In this document: positions 1-7,868 of the stretch, piece by piece
How the letters are laid out: each line of letters opens with the position of its first letter
Numbering within the stretch: position 1 is the stretch's first letter
Source of the DNA: Lachnospiraceae bacterium
GTDB lineage: Bacteria; Bacillota; Clostridia; Lachnospirales; Lachnospiraceae
Direction: 5' to 3'
Length of the DNA: 64,000 bases
Assembly: GCA_017936785.1 (NCBI GenBank)
Contig: JAGBEV010000018.1
Span: 1 to 64,000 of the forward strand
Made by a program: the position numbers and the translations under genes
Notes under the pieces: model-generated
The model's input: only the letters and a program-made list of their open reading frames with translations
The model's database searches: none
What the model was told of the DNA's origin: nothing

Positions 1-643
1 CTTTCTCACGGATTTCCTTTTCGATCCACATATTTTCCAGTTCTGACATCCATGCCGGATGAATGCTGTCCACTTCATAGCGGATGGTCTTTCCGTCAAA
101 TACAGAACCATGGAGCCATTCTATTCCCCTCATAAGGGAGGATTCCAGACTTTCCAGCCCTGCATATATACCTGTTGATGCCCCGGTGAAATCTCTGATC
201 TGCTCCAGCTTCTTTTCTATGAGACGTTCTGTCCTCACTAAGACCTCCAGCATCCCGTATGTATGTACAGGAGGGTTTTTCTGTCCCAGAAGCCCCCTGA
301 CATGGTCCATCTGGCGCCTTAAGTTTTCCAGGTCCTCCTTTAATGCGTCTTCATCCACGTAGGCGATCCCAGACAGATGGCTTCCTATACACATCTGATA
401 TTGATAATTCTCCTGTATGGTGTCCTCCATATACATGATAAAACCATGGAGGATCGGCAGATGCATGGTCCGGTAATATTCCCTGAGGCTGTCATAGGCA
501 TCTCCCTTCAGAACATCCCCTGTCTCCTCCAGTCCTGTAATGGTTGAAAGGACCTTTTCCGCATTTTCCAGCGAACGATTCAGTTTATCATTCATTTCAT
601 CCAGCTGCACTATCACTGCACCGGGGCTCATGACTAATCCCAT
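1..643 (-). CDS. LXG-domain protein, N-terminal part (T7SSb polymorphic toxin), runs off left edge
   Basis: The open frame starts at an ATG at 643 with an AGGGAG ribosome site about 10 bases upstream and runs without a stop to base 1, so about 214 residues are visible. They are largely helical. Around residue 46 there is a VLKGDAYDSLREYY segment, which fits the L-x-G motif that defines LXG domains. LXG proteins are toxins exported by the Firmicute type VII secretion system, and the toxic domain sits at the C-terminus, outside this window, so the activity cannot be named. Two small helical genes lie directly upstream in the same direction, the usual arrangement for LXG targeting factors. An alternative ATG at 648 meets a stop after four codons. 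Confidence 0.75.
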   Translation of the reverse strand, partial: MGLVMSPGAVIVQLDEMNDKLNRSLENAEKVLSTITGLEETGDVLKGDAYDSLREYYRTMHLPILHGFIMYMEDTIQENYQYQMCIGSHLSGIAYVDEDALKEDLENLRRQMDHVRGLLGQKNPPVHTYGMLEVLVRTERLIEKKLEQIRDFTGASTGIYAGLESLESSLMRGIEWLHGSVFDGKTIRYEVDSIHPAWMSELENMWIEKEIREK

Positions 644-667
644 TTCATTTTCTCCCTGCCTGTATCA

Positions 668-1042
668 TCATTTATTTTCAAGCTTGTACTTCTCATTTCT
701 CATAAATGCTCTTAACTGTTCTTCTTTTTCATATGTATCACGCAGTTCCCTTTCCAATGACTCACATTTTTCTTCCAGCTCATGATCAACTTTTGTCCGG
801 CAGTCATGAAACTCATCTTCATGTTCTTCCAAATAAGAAATAAAAGCATCCTCCTGGCAATGCTCTGCTGTTTCCCTGAAAAAATAATGCAGTTCCCTGT
901 AGATGTCATTATAAATTTCCTGTTCCTCATCAAGCTTTCTCAATTGACTTTCAGCATATTCCCTCTTTTCTTCAATTTCATTCATTTTCCGAAAATATGC
1001 TGTGTACAACTCTTCCTCGGAACCATATTCATCTTTACTCAC
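668..1042 (-). CDS. Small coiled-coil protein, probable LXG-associated Lap2-like targeting factor
   Basis: 124 residues, highly charged, predicted to be almost entirely alpha-helical coiled coil, with many Glu/Lys heptad-like runs and no membrane segment or signal peptide. It lies 24 bases upstream of the LXG gene and overlaps the preceding small gene by 8 bases, so the three are likely co-translated. In T7SSb loci, LXG toxins are preceded by two small helical proteins (Lap1 and Lap2) that bind the LXG domain and guide it to the secretion machine. Size, position and composition match Lap2 (DUF3958-type). The family assignment is inference from context, because I cannot align it. Confidence 0.55.
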   Translation of the reverse strand: MSKDEYGSEEELYTAYFRKMNEIEEKREYAESQLRKLDEEQEIYNDIYRELHYFFRETAEHCQEDAFISYLEEHEDEFHDCRTKVDHELEEKCESLERELRDTYEKEEQLRAFMRNEKYKLENK

Positions 1043-1340
1043 TTATACACCCTCTAACATTCAAGTATGGAGAAGCTATATCATTTCCCATTTCCCGATC
1101 AGCCATGTCTAGACCGTCTGCTATTTTTCTCACTCTTTCCCCGTCCCGTTCTCCTGCATTGCAGTAAGAATCCAGCATAGAAGCAATATTGTTATAAATA
1201 TTACAGCATTTTGTGTTGATATCATGATTTGTTTCCCCGGCACTCACTGCCGGCAGATCCCTCAACTGTTTTGTAGCAATCTTTATCTCTATACTTTTTG
1301 CCACAGCGGTAAAATTATCACTTTTCAAAATCGTATTCAT
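1035..1340 (-). CDS. Small helical protein, probable Lap1/WXG100-like LXG partner
   Basis: 101 residues, first gene of the LXG operon, with an AAAGGAAC ribosome site about 10 bases before the ATG. Two helical stretches are separated near residue 35. The C-terminal half contains the pattern ADGLDMADREMGNDI. Length and position match the DUF3130/WXG100-like Lap1 targeting factors of T7SSb LXG toxins, which carry a C-terminal export signal. I do not see a clean WxG turn, so it could instead be an unrelated small chaperone. Its 3' end overlaps the next gene by 8 bases. Confidence 0.5.
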   Translation of the reverse strand: MNTILKSDNFTAVAKSIEIKIATKQLRDLPAVSAGETNHDINTKCCNIYNNIASMLDSYCNAGERDGERVRKIADGLDMADREMGNDIASPYLNVRGCISE

Positions 1341-1382
1341 ATATTTATGTTCCTTTCACTTATGCCAGCCATTAGTATTTTC

Positions 1383-1413
1383 ATTATAACTTCTCTTACC
1401 TCTAAAATCTCAA
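1383..1413 (-). promoter_or_regulatory. Putative promoter of the LXG operon
   Basis: On the minus strand TTGAGA (1408-1413) and a perfect TATAAT (1383-1388) are separated by 19 bases, about 40 bases before the first LXG-operon gene. The spacer is longer than the ideal 17. Confidence 0.4.
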
Positions 1414-1420
1414 AAATGGC

Positions 1421-1448
1421 AAAAATTGCTGTTATAGAGGCAATTTTT
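1421..1448. terminator. Hairpin with A/T-rich flanks upstream of the LXG operon
   Basis: AAAAATTGC (1421-1429) and GCAATTTTT (1440-1448) form a perfect 9-bp stem with a 10-base loop. The arms themselves supply A and T runs, so it could end transcription in either direction. No gene is seen directly upstream of it. Confidence 0.4.
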
Positions 1449-1794
1449 GATATTTTCGTTTAATACATTTGAAGCATTTGATATCACTTATCTGTTAAAA
1501 ACATCTGAATACTTTCGTTCAAAGTTTGTTCATAAATCATTTAAAGTTTTTTAATTTACATAACATCTTTTATCCATTTCTCCCCCATATACTAAAACTA
1601 TAAAATAAGTGTTTTAGTTATAGAAACTTTTTCATAATAAATGCCGGACTTCCAACCGTCCGGCATCCTCCCTTTTTATGTTCAATAAGCCCGGCTGTTC
1701 CCTGCAGGGCTTATCTTTTTATTTTCTGTATATAAATAAGAGCTGTGCGTCATTGACACACAGCTCTTTATCTTTTTGAAATACTTGTCTGAAA
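1449..1794. other. Gene-free stretch with several dyads and hairpins
   Basis: No coding frame is convincing here. The stretch contains a perfect 8-bp inverted repeat ACTAAAAC/GTTTTAGT (1591-1598 and 1611-1618) and three hairpins: ATGCCGGAC/GTCCGGCAT (1641-1666), ATAAGCCC/GGGCTTAT (1685-1714) and AAGAGCTGTG/CACAGCTCTT (1738-1768). The last is the best placed to end fba transcription. The second is followed on the plus strand by a T-rich run, although no plus-strand gene precedes it. Beyond these I see nothing. Confidence 0.5.
1738..1768 (-). terminator. fba: Probable fba terminator hairpin
   Basis: 10-bp stem AAGAGCTGTG/CACAGCTCTT lies 26 bases after the fba stop. On the minus strand it is followed by TTATTTATAT, a weak T tract. 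Confidence 0.55.
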
Positions 1795-2658
1795 TTAAGC
1801 CTGACCAACAGATCCGAATAATTCCATTTTTTCTTTCACTTTAGCTTTGATAGCATCAAATCCGGGAGCTAATAATTTACGAGGATCGAATCCTTTACCT
1901 TCCAGATCTTTGCCTGCTTCGATATATTTACGTGTAGCTTCTGCAAATACTAACTGGCATTCTGTATTAACGTTGATCTTAGCAACACCTAAGGAGATTG
2001 CTTTTTTGATCATGTCATCCGGAATACCTGTACCACCATGAAGAACTAAAGGAAGGTCTCCTGTCTTCTGCTGGATGGCATCCAGAACGTCAAACTGTAA
2101 ACCAGCCCAGTTTTCAGGATATTTACCATGGATGTTACCGATACCTGCTGCTAAGAAGTCAACGCCAAGATCAGCGATTCTCTTACATTCATCAGGATCT
2201 GCACATTCACCCATACCGATAACGCCGTCTTCTTCACCGCCGATGGAACCAACTTCAGCTTCGATAGAGATTCCTTTTGCATGAGCTGCTGCAACCAATT
2301 CAGTTGTTTTCTCAATGTTCTCTTCGATAGAATAATGGGAACCATCAAACATGATGGAAGGGAAACCGGCTTCGATACATTTATAACAGTGATCATAAGA
2401 ACCATGGTCAAGATGTACTGCTACAGGTACTGTAATGTTCTGATCTTTGATCAAACCGTTAACCATACCCATAACTACATCATAACCGCCCATGTATTTA
2501 CCTGCACCTTCGGAAACACCAAGGATAACAGGAGAATTGCATTCCTGAGCTGTTAATAAGATTGCTTTTGTCCACTCTAAGTTGTTGATGTTGAACTGAC
2601 CAACAGCATAGTGGCCTGCTTTTGCTTTTTTAAGCATTTCTGTTGCTGAAACTAACAT
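1795..2658 (-). CDS. fba: Fructose-1,6-bisphosphate aldolase, class II
   Basis: 287 residues, full length for the class II (zinc-dependent) family. The enzyme cleaves fructose 1,6-bisphosphate to glyceraldehyde 3-phosphate and dihydroxyacetone phosphate in cytosolic glycolysis. The catalytic Asp and zinc-binding His lie in VHLDHG (Asp84, His85). The central IEAEVGSIGGEEDG stretch and the phosphate- and zinc-binding GNIHGKYPE and VLHGGTGIP motifs are all present. The start has GGAGG 8 bases upstream, and a TATAAT lies about 60 bases further up. It appears to be a single-gene unit with its own terminator. A second class II aldolase lies at 36950-37825, but this one has the sequence expected of the housekeeping glycolytic enzyme. 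Confidence 0.95.
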   Translation of the reverse strand: MLVSATEMLKKAKAGHYAVGQFNINNLEWTKAILLTAQECNSPVILGVSEGAGKYMGGYDVVMGMVNGLIKDQNITVPVAVHLDHGSYDHCYKCIEAGFPSIMFDGSHYSIEENIEKTTELVAAAHAKGISIEAEVGSIGGEEDGVIGMGECADPDECKRIADLGVDFLAAGIGNIHGKYPENWAGLQFDVLDAIQQKTGDLPLVLHGGTGIPDDMIKKAISLGVAKINVNTECQLVFAEATRKYIEAGKDLEGKGFDPRKLLAPGFDAIKAKVKEKMELFGSVGQA

Positions 2659-2714
2659 TTCGTTTACCTCCGTTTTATAAATTTATTAAAAATAATAACA
2701 TTTTTATCGTGTTT

Positions 2715-2720
2715 ATTATA
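2715..2720 (-). promoter_or_regulatory. fba: fba promoter -10 element
   Basis: A perfect TATAAT on the minus strand, about 57 bases before the fba ATG. No good -35 hexamer is seen at 17 bases. Confidence 0.5.
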
Positions 2721-2789
2721 CCTTATCTTCTTTTAAAATGGAATAAGAAGATGTAAATTTCTTACTTTTTCATAAGTTCTTCCTGTAGA

Positions 2790-3692
2790 TCAATCCTTTT
2801 TATCATGTGGAATGATCAGATGCAGCCCCTGAAACTCATTTTTGATGAAAACGTCTTTATGCCTTCCGCCAAATTCACCGTCCAAAGTCCATGGAATTTC
2901 TTCATCCGCCTCAATGGTCAGGGAACCCGCCTTAAAACACTGCATATAGTCACTATGGATTTTATGTCCCAGTATGGAGGTCAGGATCAAATTCAGTTCT
3001 ATCATATTATAAGGCATCTTAATGAGTGTCACTTCAAAAAGGCCGTCATTGAGATCCACATTTTTGCCGGTAATCTTGGAAAAACCGCCTACAGAACGAG
3101 AATTGGTGACCATACCGTACATATAATCCCCTTCTACAGTCTTGCCGTCACAGGTTACCTTCAGATGATAGCAAGGAATGGAATTGATCCTTTTAGCTCC
3201 TTCCAGTACATAAGCCAGATGTCCCAATACATTCTTTACCTGCTGCTTTGTCTCATAAGATACATCCGTAAACAGACCGAATGCAGCAATATATACAAAA
3301 ATGTCATCATTAAACACGCCCACATCACAGGCATAATTTCTTCCGTCCACAATATCCGTTGCTGCCTTGAGCATATTTCCGGATATTTTCAGGCTGCGGG
3401 CAAAATCATTGGTAGTTCCTGCCGGTACATATCCAATGGGAATGCGGTCCTGACGCATCATCATTCCCGTTACCACTTCATCCAGAGTACCGTCTCCGCC
3501 GCTGCAGACAACCAGTTCGTAGTCTCCGCTTCTGTTCATTACTGCATCTTTGGCGTCTCCCGGTTTCTGGGTGGGTCTTGCAGTAACAGTGTATCCTGCT
3601 TTGGTAAAAATATCGATAATATCTAATAAGTTACTTCGAATTTGTGCTTTCCCCGCATGAGGGTTGTATACAAAAAGCAATTTCTTTTCCAT
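2790..3692 (-). CDS. Diacylglycerol/lipid kinase family protein (YegS/BmrU/DagK type)
   Basis: 300 residues, typical for the DAGK-catalytic family. These enzymes phosphorylate diacylglycerol or related lipids at the inner face of the membrane. Residues 8-15 carry the YNPHAGK start motif, residues 65-69 the nucleotide-binding GGDGT, and residues 90-98 PAGTTNDFA. All three are signatures of the family. AGGAGG lies 7 bases before the ATG. It follows crh by about 80 bases on the same strand, and a GGGCTG/CAGCCC hairpin (3724-3747) lies between. Whether the substrate is diacylglycerol or another lipid cannot be told from the sequence. Confidence 0.88.
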   Translation of the reverse strand: MEKKLLFVYNPHAGKAQIRSNLLDIIDIFTKAGYTVTARPTQKPGDAKDAVMNRSGDYELVVCSGGDGTLDEVVTGMMMRQDRIPIGYVPAGTTNDFARSLKISGNMLKAATDIVDGRNYACDVGVFNDDIFVYIAAFGLFTDVSYETKQQVKNVLGHLAYVLEGAKRINSIPCYHLKVTCDGKTVEGDYMYGMVTNSRSVGGFSKITGKNVDLNDGLFEVTLIKMPYNMIELNLILTSILGHKIHSDYMQCFKAGSLTIEADEEIPWTLDGEFGGRHKDVFIKNEFQGLHLIIPHDKKD

Positions 3693-3723
3693 AAATATAC
3701 CTCCTGTAATCAGTAACTGAATA

Positions 3724-3747
3724 GGGCTGCCGCTAAAGCGCCAGCCC
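3724..3747. repeat. Hairpin between crh and the lipid kinase gene
   Basis: GGGCTG (3724-3729) pairs with CAGCCC (3742-3747), with further inner GC pairs. No T run follows on the minus strand, so it may be an RNA-processing or stability hairpin rather than a terminator. Confidence 0.35.
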
Positions 3748-3769
3748 CCATATCACATTCTTATAAGCC

Positions 3770-4033
3770 CTACTCTTTTTCGTTTCCGCTAATGTAGTTC
3801 TCCAAATTTGCAACCGCATCTTCTTCATCTTTGCCATTAGCAATAACGGTAACCTCTTCCCCCATATTAAGTCCGAGACTCATCATTCCCATAATACTTT
3901 TTGCATTTACCTTCTTGCCTTCTGCTTCAATGTAGATTTCGCTGTCAAACATACTGGCTTTTTGAACAAGAACTGCGACTGGTCTTGCCTCCAGACCGTT
4001 TGCCAACTGAATTTGCATGGATTTCTGAATCAT
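3770..4033 (-). CDS. crh: HPr-like catabolite-repression protein Crh (Glu at position 15)
   Basis: 87 residues with the HPr fold. The usual phosphoryl-transfer residue His15 is replaced: the motif reads GLEARP, with Glu at position 15. Ser46 is kept in NAKSIMG, so the protein can be a target of HPr kinase/phosphorylase but cannot carry phosphate between PTS enzymes. Bacillus Crh shows the same logic with Gln15. Ser46-phosphorylated Crh acts with CcpA in catabolite repression. Its place downstream of rapZ and whiA matches the Bacillus yvcJ-yvcK-yvcL-crh operon. GGAGG precedes the ATG, and the gap to whiA is only 11 bases. The true PTS HPr must be encoded elsewhere. It is probably annotated automatically as an HPr-family phosphocarrier. 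Confidence 0.82.
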   Translation of the reverse strand: MIQKSMQIQLANGLEARPVAVLVQKASMFDSEIYIEAEGKKVNAKSIMGMMSLGLNMGEEVTVIANGKDEEDAVANLENYISGNEKE

Positions 4034-4044
4034 TTTTACTCCTC

Positions 4045-4995
4045 CTAATTCACTCTTAATCTCTCTGCAAGCTCACTTAACTTTCGTAATCTGTGATTAA
4101 CTCCCGATTTCCCGACAGGGGGGTCCAGTAATTCCGATAATTCTTTGAGTGTAGCCTCCGGATGATCCAGACGCAGCTGCGCCATTTCTTTTAGATTGCC
4201 GGGAAGCTTCTGAAATCCCATATGATCTCGGATATACAAAATGTCTTCTACCTGTCTTGCGGCTGCATTTACCGTTTTAGTGATATTCGCTGCCTCGCAG
4301 TTTACTCTGCGATTTATAGAATTACGCATTTCCTTATAAATACGTGTATTCTCCAATTCCATCAATGCCACATGCGCTCCCATGACATTCAGCAGGTCCA
4401 CAATGGCTTCCCCGTCTTTCAAATATACCACATGGTATTTTTTGCGGAGAACCTCCTTGGCTTCTATTCCAAAATCCTGCAGAATCCTGATCAGGTTTGA
4501 GGCATGCTCTTCCCTGTCACAGACAAACTCCAGATGATATCCTTTTTCCGGATTACTCATAGAGCCTGCGGCAAGATATACACCTCTTAAATAAGCACGT
4601 CTGCAGCAATCCTTCTTAAGCAGAATAGAATTTGTCACACAATGGGCACTGCCATAATTTCCCGACACATCATCATAAAGCTTAAACGCCATGAGAATCT
4701 CATTTGCCTTCTTCCAGTCCTCTATCCTGACTTCATAAACCAGATTTTTAGATTGGCGGCTGTGCTTTCTGACGGAAACACTAGCATATATATTAAATGT
4801 TTTTTTCAACAATGTAAAGCATTTTATTGAAATAGTTTTATTTTCCGTAGAAATTCCTATGGCAGGGCGACAATGATCCCTTTCCTCAATATAACCGCAA
4901 AATTCAAAAATTGCAGCCAGTTCTGCCAGCTGACAGTGTCTGGCGCTTCCTGTTGCCAGCAGCAGTTCTTCCTTTACTTGTTTGGAAAAAGACAT
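4045..4995 (-). CDS. whiA: DNA-binding protein WhiA
   Basis: 316 residues, full length. The N-terminal two-thirds is the degenerate LAGLIDADG-type domain, including RGVYLAAGSMSNPEKGYHLE near residue 140. The C-terminal helix-turn-helix (about residues 265-316) contains PVGKSGVNHRLRKL. WhiA is a conserved Gram-positive DNA-binding protein affecting division and chromosome segregation, and sporulation in actinomycetes. It lies 13 bases after rapZ and 11 bases before crh, so the three form one transcription unit. Confidence 0.95.
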   Translation of the reverse strand: MSFSKQVKEELLLATGSARHCQLAELAAIFEFCGYIEERDHCRPAIGISTENKTISIKCFTLLKKTFNIYASVSVRKHSRQSKNLVYEVRIEDWKKANEILMAFKLYDDVSGNYGSAHCVTNSILLKKDCCRRAYLRGVYLAAGSMSNPEKGYHLEFVCDREEHASNLIRILQDFGIEAKEVLRKKYHVVYLKDGEAIVDLLNVMGAHVALMELENTRIYKEMRNSINRRVNCEAANITKTVNAAARQVEDILYIRDHMGFQKLPGNLKEMAQLRLDHPEATLKELSELLDPPVGKSGVNHRLRKLSELAERLRVN

Positions 4996-5008
4996 ATTCT
5001 CACCTTCG

Positions 5009-5869
5009 TTAATTGCTTCTGTCCATATCCCGATGCATCAGGGTCAATCCATAATCCCCCATATTTTTCATCCGGTCAAAAAGGGCATTTGCCAAAGTCA
5101 CACTGCGATGCCTTCCTCCCGTACACCCAATACAGACTACCAGCCGGTACTTTCCTTCCTTTATATAGTTAGGAATCAAAAACTGTATCATATCTGTCAG
5201 CTTATCCAAAAAGCCTTCTGCTTCAGGAAAACTCATAACATAATCACTGACTTCCTTATCATTGCCCGTTTTATATTTTAAATCTTCAATATAAAAGGGG
5301 TTTGGCAGAAAACGTACATCAAAAACGAGATCCGCATCCAAAGGTATGCCATGCTTAAATCCAAAAGATAAAATCTGTATCATCAGGGAATTGTATGCTT
5401 CATTTTTGACAAAGATCCTGTCCAATTCTTCTTTCAACTCTCTGGTAAGCAGATTGGACGTATCAATGATATAATCCGCCTGCCTGCGGATTTCCTGCAG
5501 GATCTGTCTTTCCTTTTCGATGCTTTCCTCCGTGCTGCTGCCTTCTATAGGATGCACCCTCCGGCTTTCCTTATACCTTTTGATCAATACTTCATCAGAA
5601 GCATCCATAAAGAGGATTTCATACTCCAGACCGCTTGATTTCATGGAAGCCAGAGTCTGATTGATTTCCCTGAAGGATTTATCTGAGCGAACATCCAGTC
5701 CCAAAGCCACCTTATTGATATCACTTTTGGGAAGTGTGATCAGCTCAACAAATGTACTGATAAGCGCCGCCGGAAGATTATCTACACAGTAAAACCCTGT
5801 ATCCTCCAACATTTTCATGGCAGTCCGCTTTCCCGCTCCGCTCATTCCCGTTACCACTACAAACTTCAT
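5009..5869 (-). CDS. rapZ: RNase adapter / nucleotide-binding protein RapZ (YvcJ)
   Basis: 286 residues. The Walker A motif GMSGAGKRT is at residues 8-16. The conserved C-terminal block has CIGCTGGRHRSVTLANALF. In enterobacteria RapZ guides small RNAs to RNase E. In Firmicutes (YvcJ) it binds and hydrolyses nucleotides and has been linked to competence. The strongly basic C-terminal RNA-binding tail of the E. coli protein is short here. AAAGGGAG precedes the start. It follows murB by 28 bases and precedes whiA by 13. The YvcK gene that normally lies between them in Bacillus is absent. Confidence 0.93.
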   Translation of the reverse strand: MKFVVVTGMSGAGKRTAMKMLEDTGFYCVDNLPAALISTFVELITLPKSDINKVALGLDVRSDKSFREINQTLASMKSSGLEYEILFMDASDEVLIKRYKESRRVHPIEGSSTEESIEKERQILQEIRRQADYIIDTSNLLTRELKEELDRIFVKNEAYNSLMIQILSFGFKHGIPLDADLVFDVRFLPNPFYIEDLKYKTGNDKEVSDYVMSFPEAEGFLDKLTDMIQFLIPNYIKEGKYRLVVCIGCTGGRHRSVTLANALFDRMKNMGDYGLTLMHRDMDRSN

Positions 5870-5897
5870 TTTATCTCCCTTTCACTTCTGCCATCCG

Positions 5898-6809
5898 TCA
5901 GAAACCGCCGATTCTGATGACCTCCGGCTCTAAAGTAACTGCAAACTGGTCCTTTACCTTTTCCACCACTTCGTCCATTAACTCGGAAATATCTGCAGCC
6001 GAAGCATTTCCCACATTGATTATAAATCCACAATGTTTTTCGGAAACCTGGGCGCCGCCTATGCGGTATCCTCTGAGTCCCGCATCCATGATCAGCTTTC
6101 CGGCAAAATATCCTTCAGGTCTTTTAAAGGTGCTTCCTGCACTGGGGTATTCCAGAGGCTGTTTGCTTCTTCGCCTGTTTCCGAAATCATCCATCTTTTC
6201 CTGTATTTCCCTCATATCCCCTTTTGCAAGAGTCATTTGAGCCCATAATACGATCAAAGGTCTGTTCTTAACAATACTGGTACGATAGCCAAATTCCATG
6301 GTTTCATTATCCAGCTCCAGTATTTCTCCCTGCTCTGTCATAACAGTTACCTGTGTTACAACTTGTTTCATCTCTCCGTCATAGGCACCTGCGTTCATTA
6401 CCATTGCACCGCCTATGGTGCCCGGTATTCCTGATGCAAATTCCAGACCGGTCAGTCCGTTTTTTGCTGCCGCCTTTGCCACTGTGGAAAGAAGCGCTCC
6501 TGCCTGAGCCGTAACAACATCATCCTCTATCCGGATTCGGGCAAAGCGATCCCCCAAATGAAGAATCACTCCTTCGTAGCCTTTATCTCCAACCAAAAGG
6601 TTGCTTCCGTTTCCCAGTATAAAATAAGAATGATCTGTCTCTTTTAAATATTTTATAATATTCACAAGTTCCTCAGAGGAGCCAATCTCCACAAAGAAAT
6701 CCGCATTTCCGCCAACACGGAAAGTAGTATGCTTTCCCATAGGCTCGTCTTTTTTTATACACTCTTCAGGAACCTGTGATCTCAAAAATTCATATAACGC
6801 TGTATTCAA
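5898..6809 (-). CDS. murB: UDP-N-acetylenolpyruvoylglucosamine reductase MurB
   Basis: 303 residues, full length for the Gram-positive (type II) MurB. It reduces UDP-GlcNAc-enolpyruvate to UDP-MurNAc with NADPH and FAD in cytosolic peptidoglycan precursor synthesis. The FAD-binding motifs GNGSN (66-70) and SGIPGTIGG (126-134) are visible, with the YPSAGSTFKR motif (221-230) whose Ser226 is the expected proton donor, and a C-terminal EPE (294-296) containing the catalytic Glu. It lies in the rapZ-whiA-crh unit, an arrangement common in Clostridia. Confidence 0.95.
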   Translation of the reverse strand: MNTALYEFLRSQVPEECIKKDEPMGKHTTFRVGGNADFFVEIGSSEELVNIIKYLKETDHSYFILGNGSNLLVGDKGYEGVILHLGDRFARIRIEDDVVTAQAGALLSTVAKAAAKNGLTGLEFASGIPGTIGGAMVMNAGAYDGEMKQVVTQVTVMTEQGEILELDNETMEFGYRTSIVKNRPLIVLWAQMTLAKGDMREIQEKMDDFGNRRRSKQPLEYPSAGSTFKRPEGYFAGKLIMDAGLRGYRIGGAQVSEKHCGFIINVGNASAADISELMDEVVEKVKDQFAVTLEPEVIRIGGF

Positions 6810-6869
6810 CTGTCCACCTGCTATTCTTTTTATATATGGTATGTTGCTTTTCGTTAATTATGCTGTGGA

Positions 6870-7805
6870 CTAATCAAGTACTAATTTTGCGGCACCGTAA
6901 ATTCCCGCATCATTTCCCAGAGTTGCCAGGGTAAACTGGACATCACGGCTTGCATGGAATACATATGGCGTATAATTTTTACGGATATAATCTAAAAGGA
7001 CTTCTCCTGCTTTGGATACACCGCCGCCGATAACAAAGGCTTCGGGATTCACAACACATGCCACACCGGCAAGTCCTTTACCCAGATATTCGCCAAACTG
7101 TTCTGCAATTTCAATTGCCACTTCGTCTCCTGCTTTTACGGCATCCCACACATCCTTAGCGGAAACTTCTCCTGCTTTCAGACAGGTAGGCTTTGTATTC
7201 TTAGCCAAAGTGCGGTTTGCCAGTCTTACAACGCCGGTAGCCGAAGCATATTGTTCCAGACAGCCCGTATTACCGCATCCGCAGACTTCCGTTTCTGCAT
7301 CCTCAACATGAATATGACCGATTTCTCCGGCAGCGCCTTTTGCTCCGGTGAGAATTTCTCCGTCCATGATGATACCGCCGCCGACGCCGGTTCCCAGGGT
7401 AACCACAACAATGCTGTCAAATCCCTGTCCGCCGCCTTTCCACATTTCTCCAAGGGCAGCAACATTGGCATCATTGCCTCCCTTTACGGGAATATCCAAA
7501 AGCTTTCCTAATTCTTCATTGATATTCAAGACCCCCCAGCCTAAATTAACACATTTATGAACAACGCCTTTTGCGTCAACAGGACCGGGAACACCGATGC
7601 CAACACCTGCTACATCTGCCTTTTCAATGGATCTCTCAGCCATTTTGTCTTTTACGGCATGTGCGATATCCGGAAGGACATTGACACCGCCGTTTTCCGT
7701 ACGGGTCTTGATTTCCCATTTATCAAGAACATTTCCTTCCATATCAAACAACCCCATTTTGATAGTAGTACCGCCTACATCCACACCAAAACTATATTTT
7801 GCCAT
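6870..7805 (-). CDS. glcK: ROK-family glucokinase
   Basis: 311 residues from the ATG at 7805. A TTG three codons earlier (7814) lies only 2 bases from the GGAG ribosome site, while this ATG has a better spacing of about 11. The N-terminal phosphate loop DVGGTTIKMG, the ROK zinc-binding motif CGCGNTGCLEQYAS near the middle, and GAAGEIGHI with the conserved sugar-binding Glu and His are present. The enzyme phosphorylates glucose, and perhaps other hexoses, released by glycosidases. Its place between hprK and murB puts it in the carbon-control cluster. The precise sugar is inferred from family similarity. Confidence 0.88.
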   Translation of the reverse strand: MAKYSFGVDVGGTTIKMGLFDMEGNVLDKWEIKTRTENGGVNVLPDIAHAVKDKMAERSIEKADVAGVGIGVPGPVDAKGVVHKCVNLGWGVLNINEELGKLLDIPVKGGNDANVAALGEMWKGGGQGFDSIVVVTLGTGVGGGIIMDGEILTGAKGAAGEIGHIHVEDAETEVCGCGNTGCLEQYASATGVVRLANRTLAKNTKPTCLKAGEVSAKDVWDAVKAGDEVAIEIAEQFGEYLGKGLAGVACVVNPEAFVIGGGVSKAGEVLLDYIRKNYTPYVFHASRDVQFTLATLGNDAGIYGAAKLVLD

Positions 7806-7868
7806 TTTCCACAACTCTCCTTTATCATTTCACTTTTGCAGTCAATTTATTACTATTTTGGACAGGCT

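Noticed and set aside
2805-3626. 273-codon plus-strand frame
   Set aside because: Antisense to the lipid kinase, which has all family motifs, and has no ribosome site.
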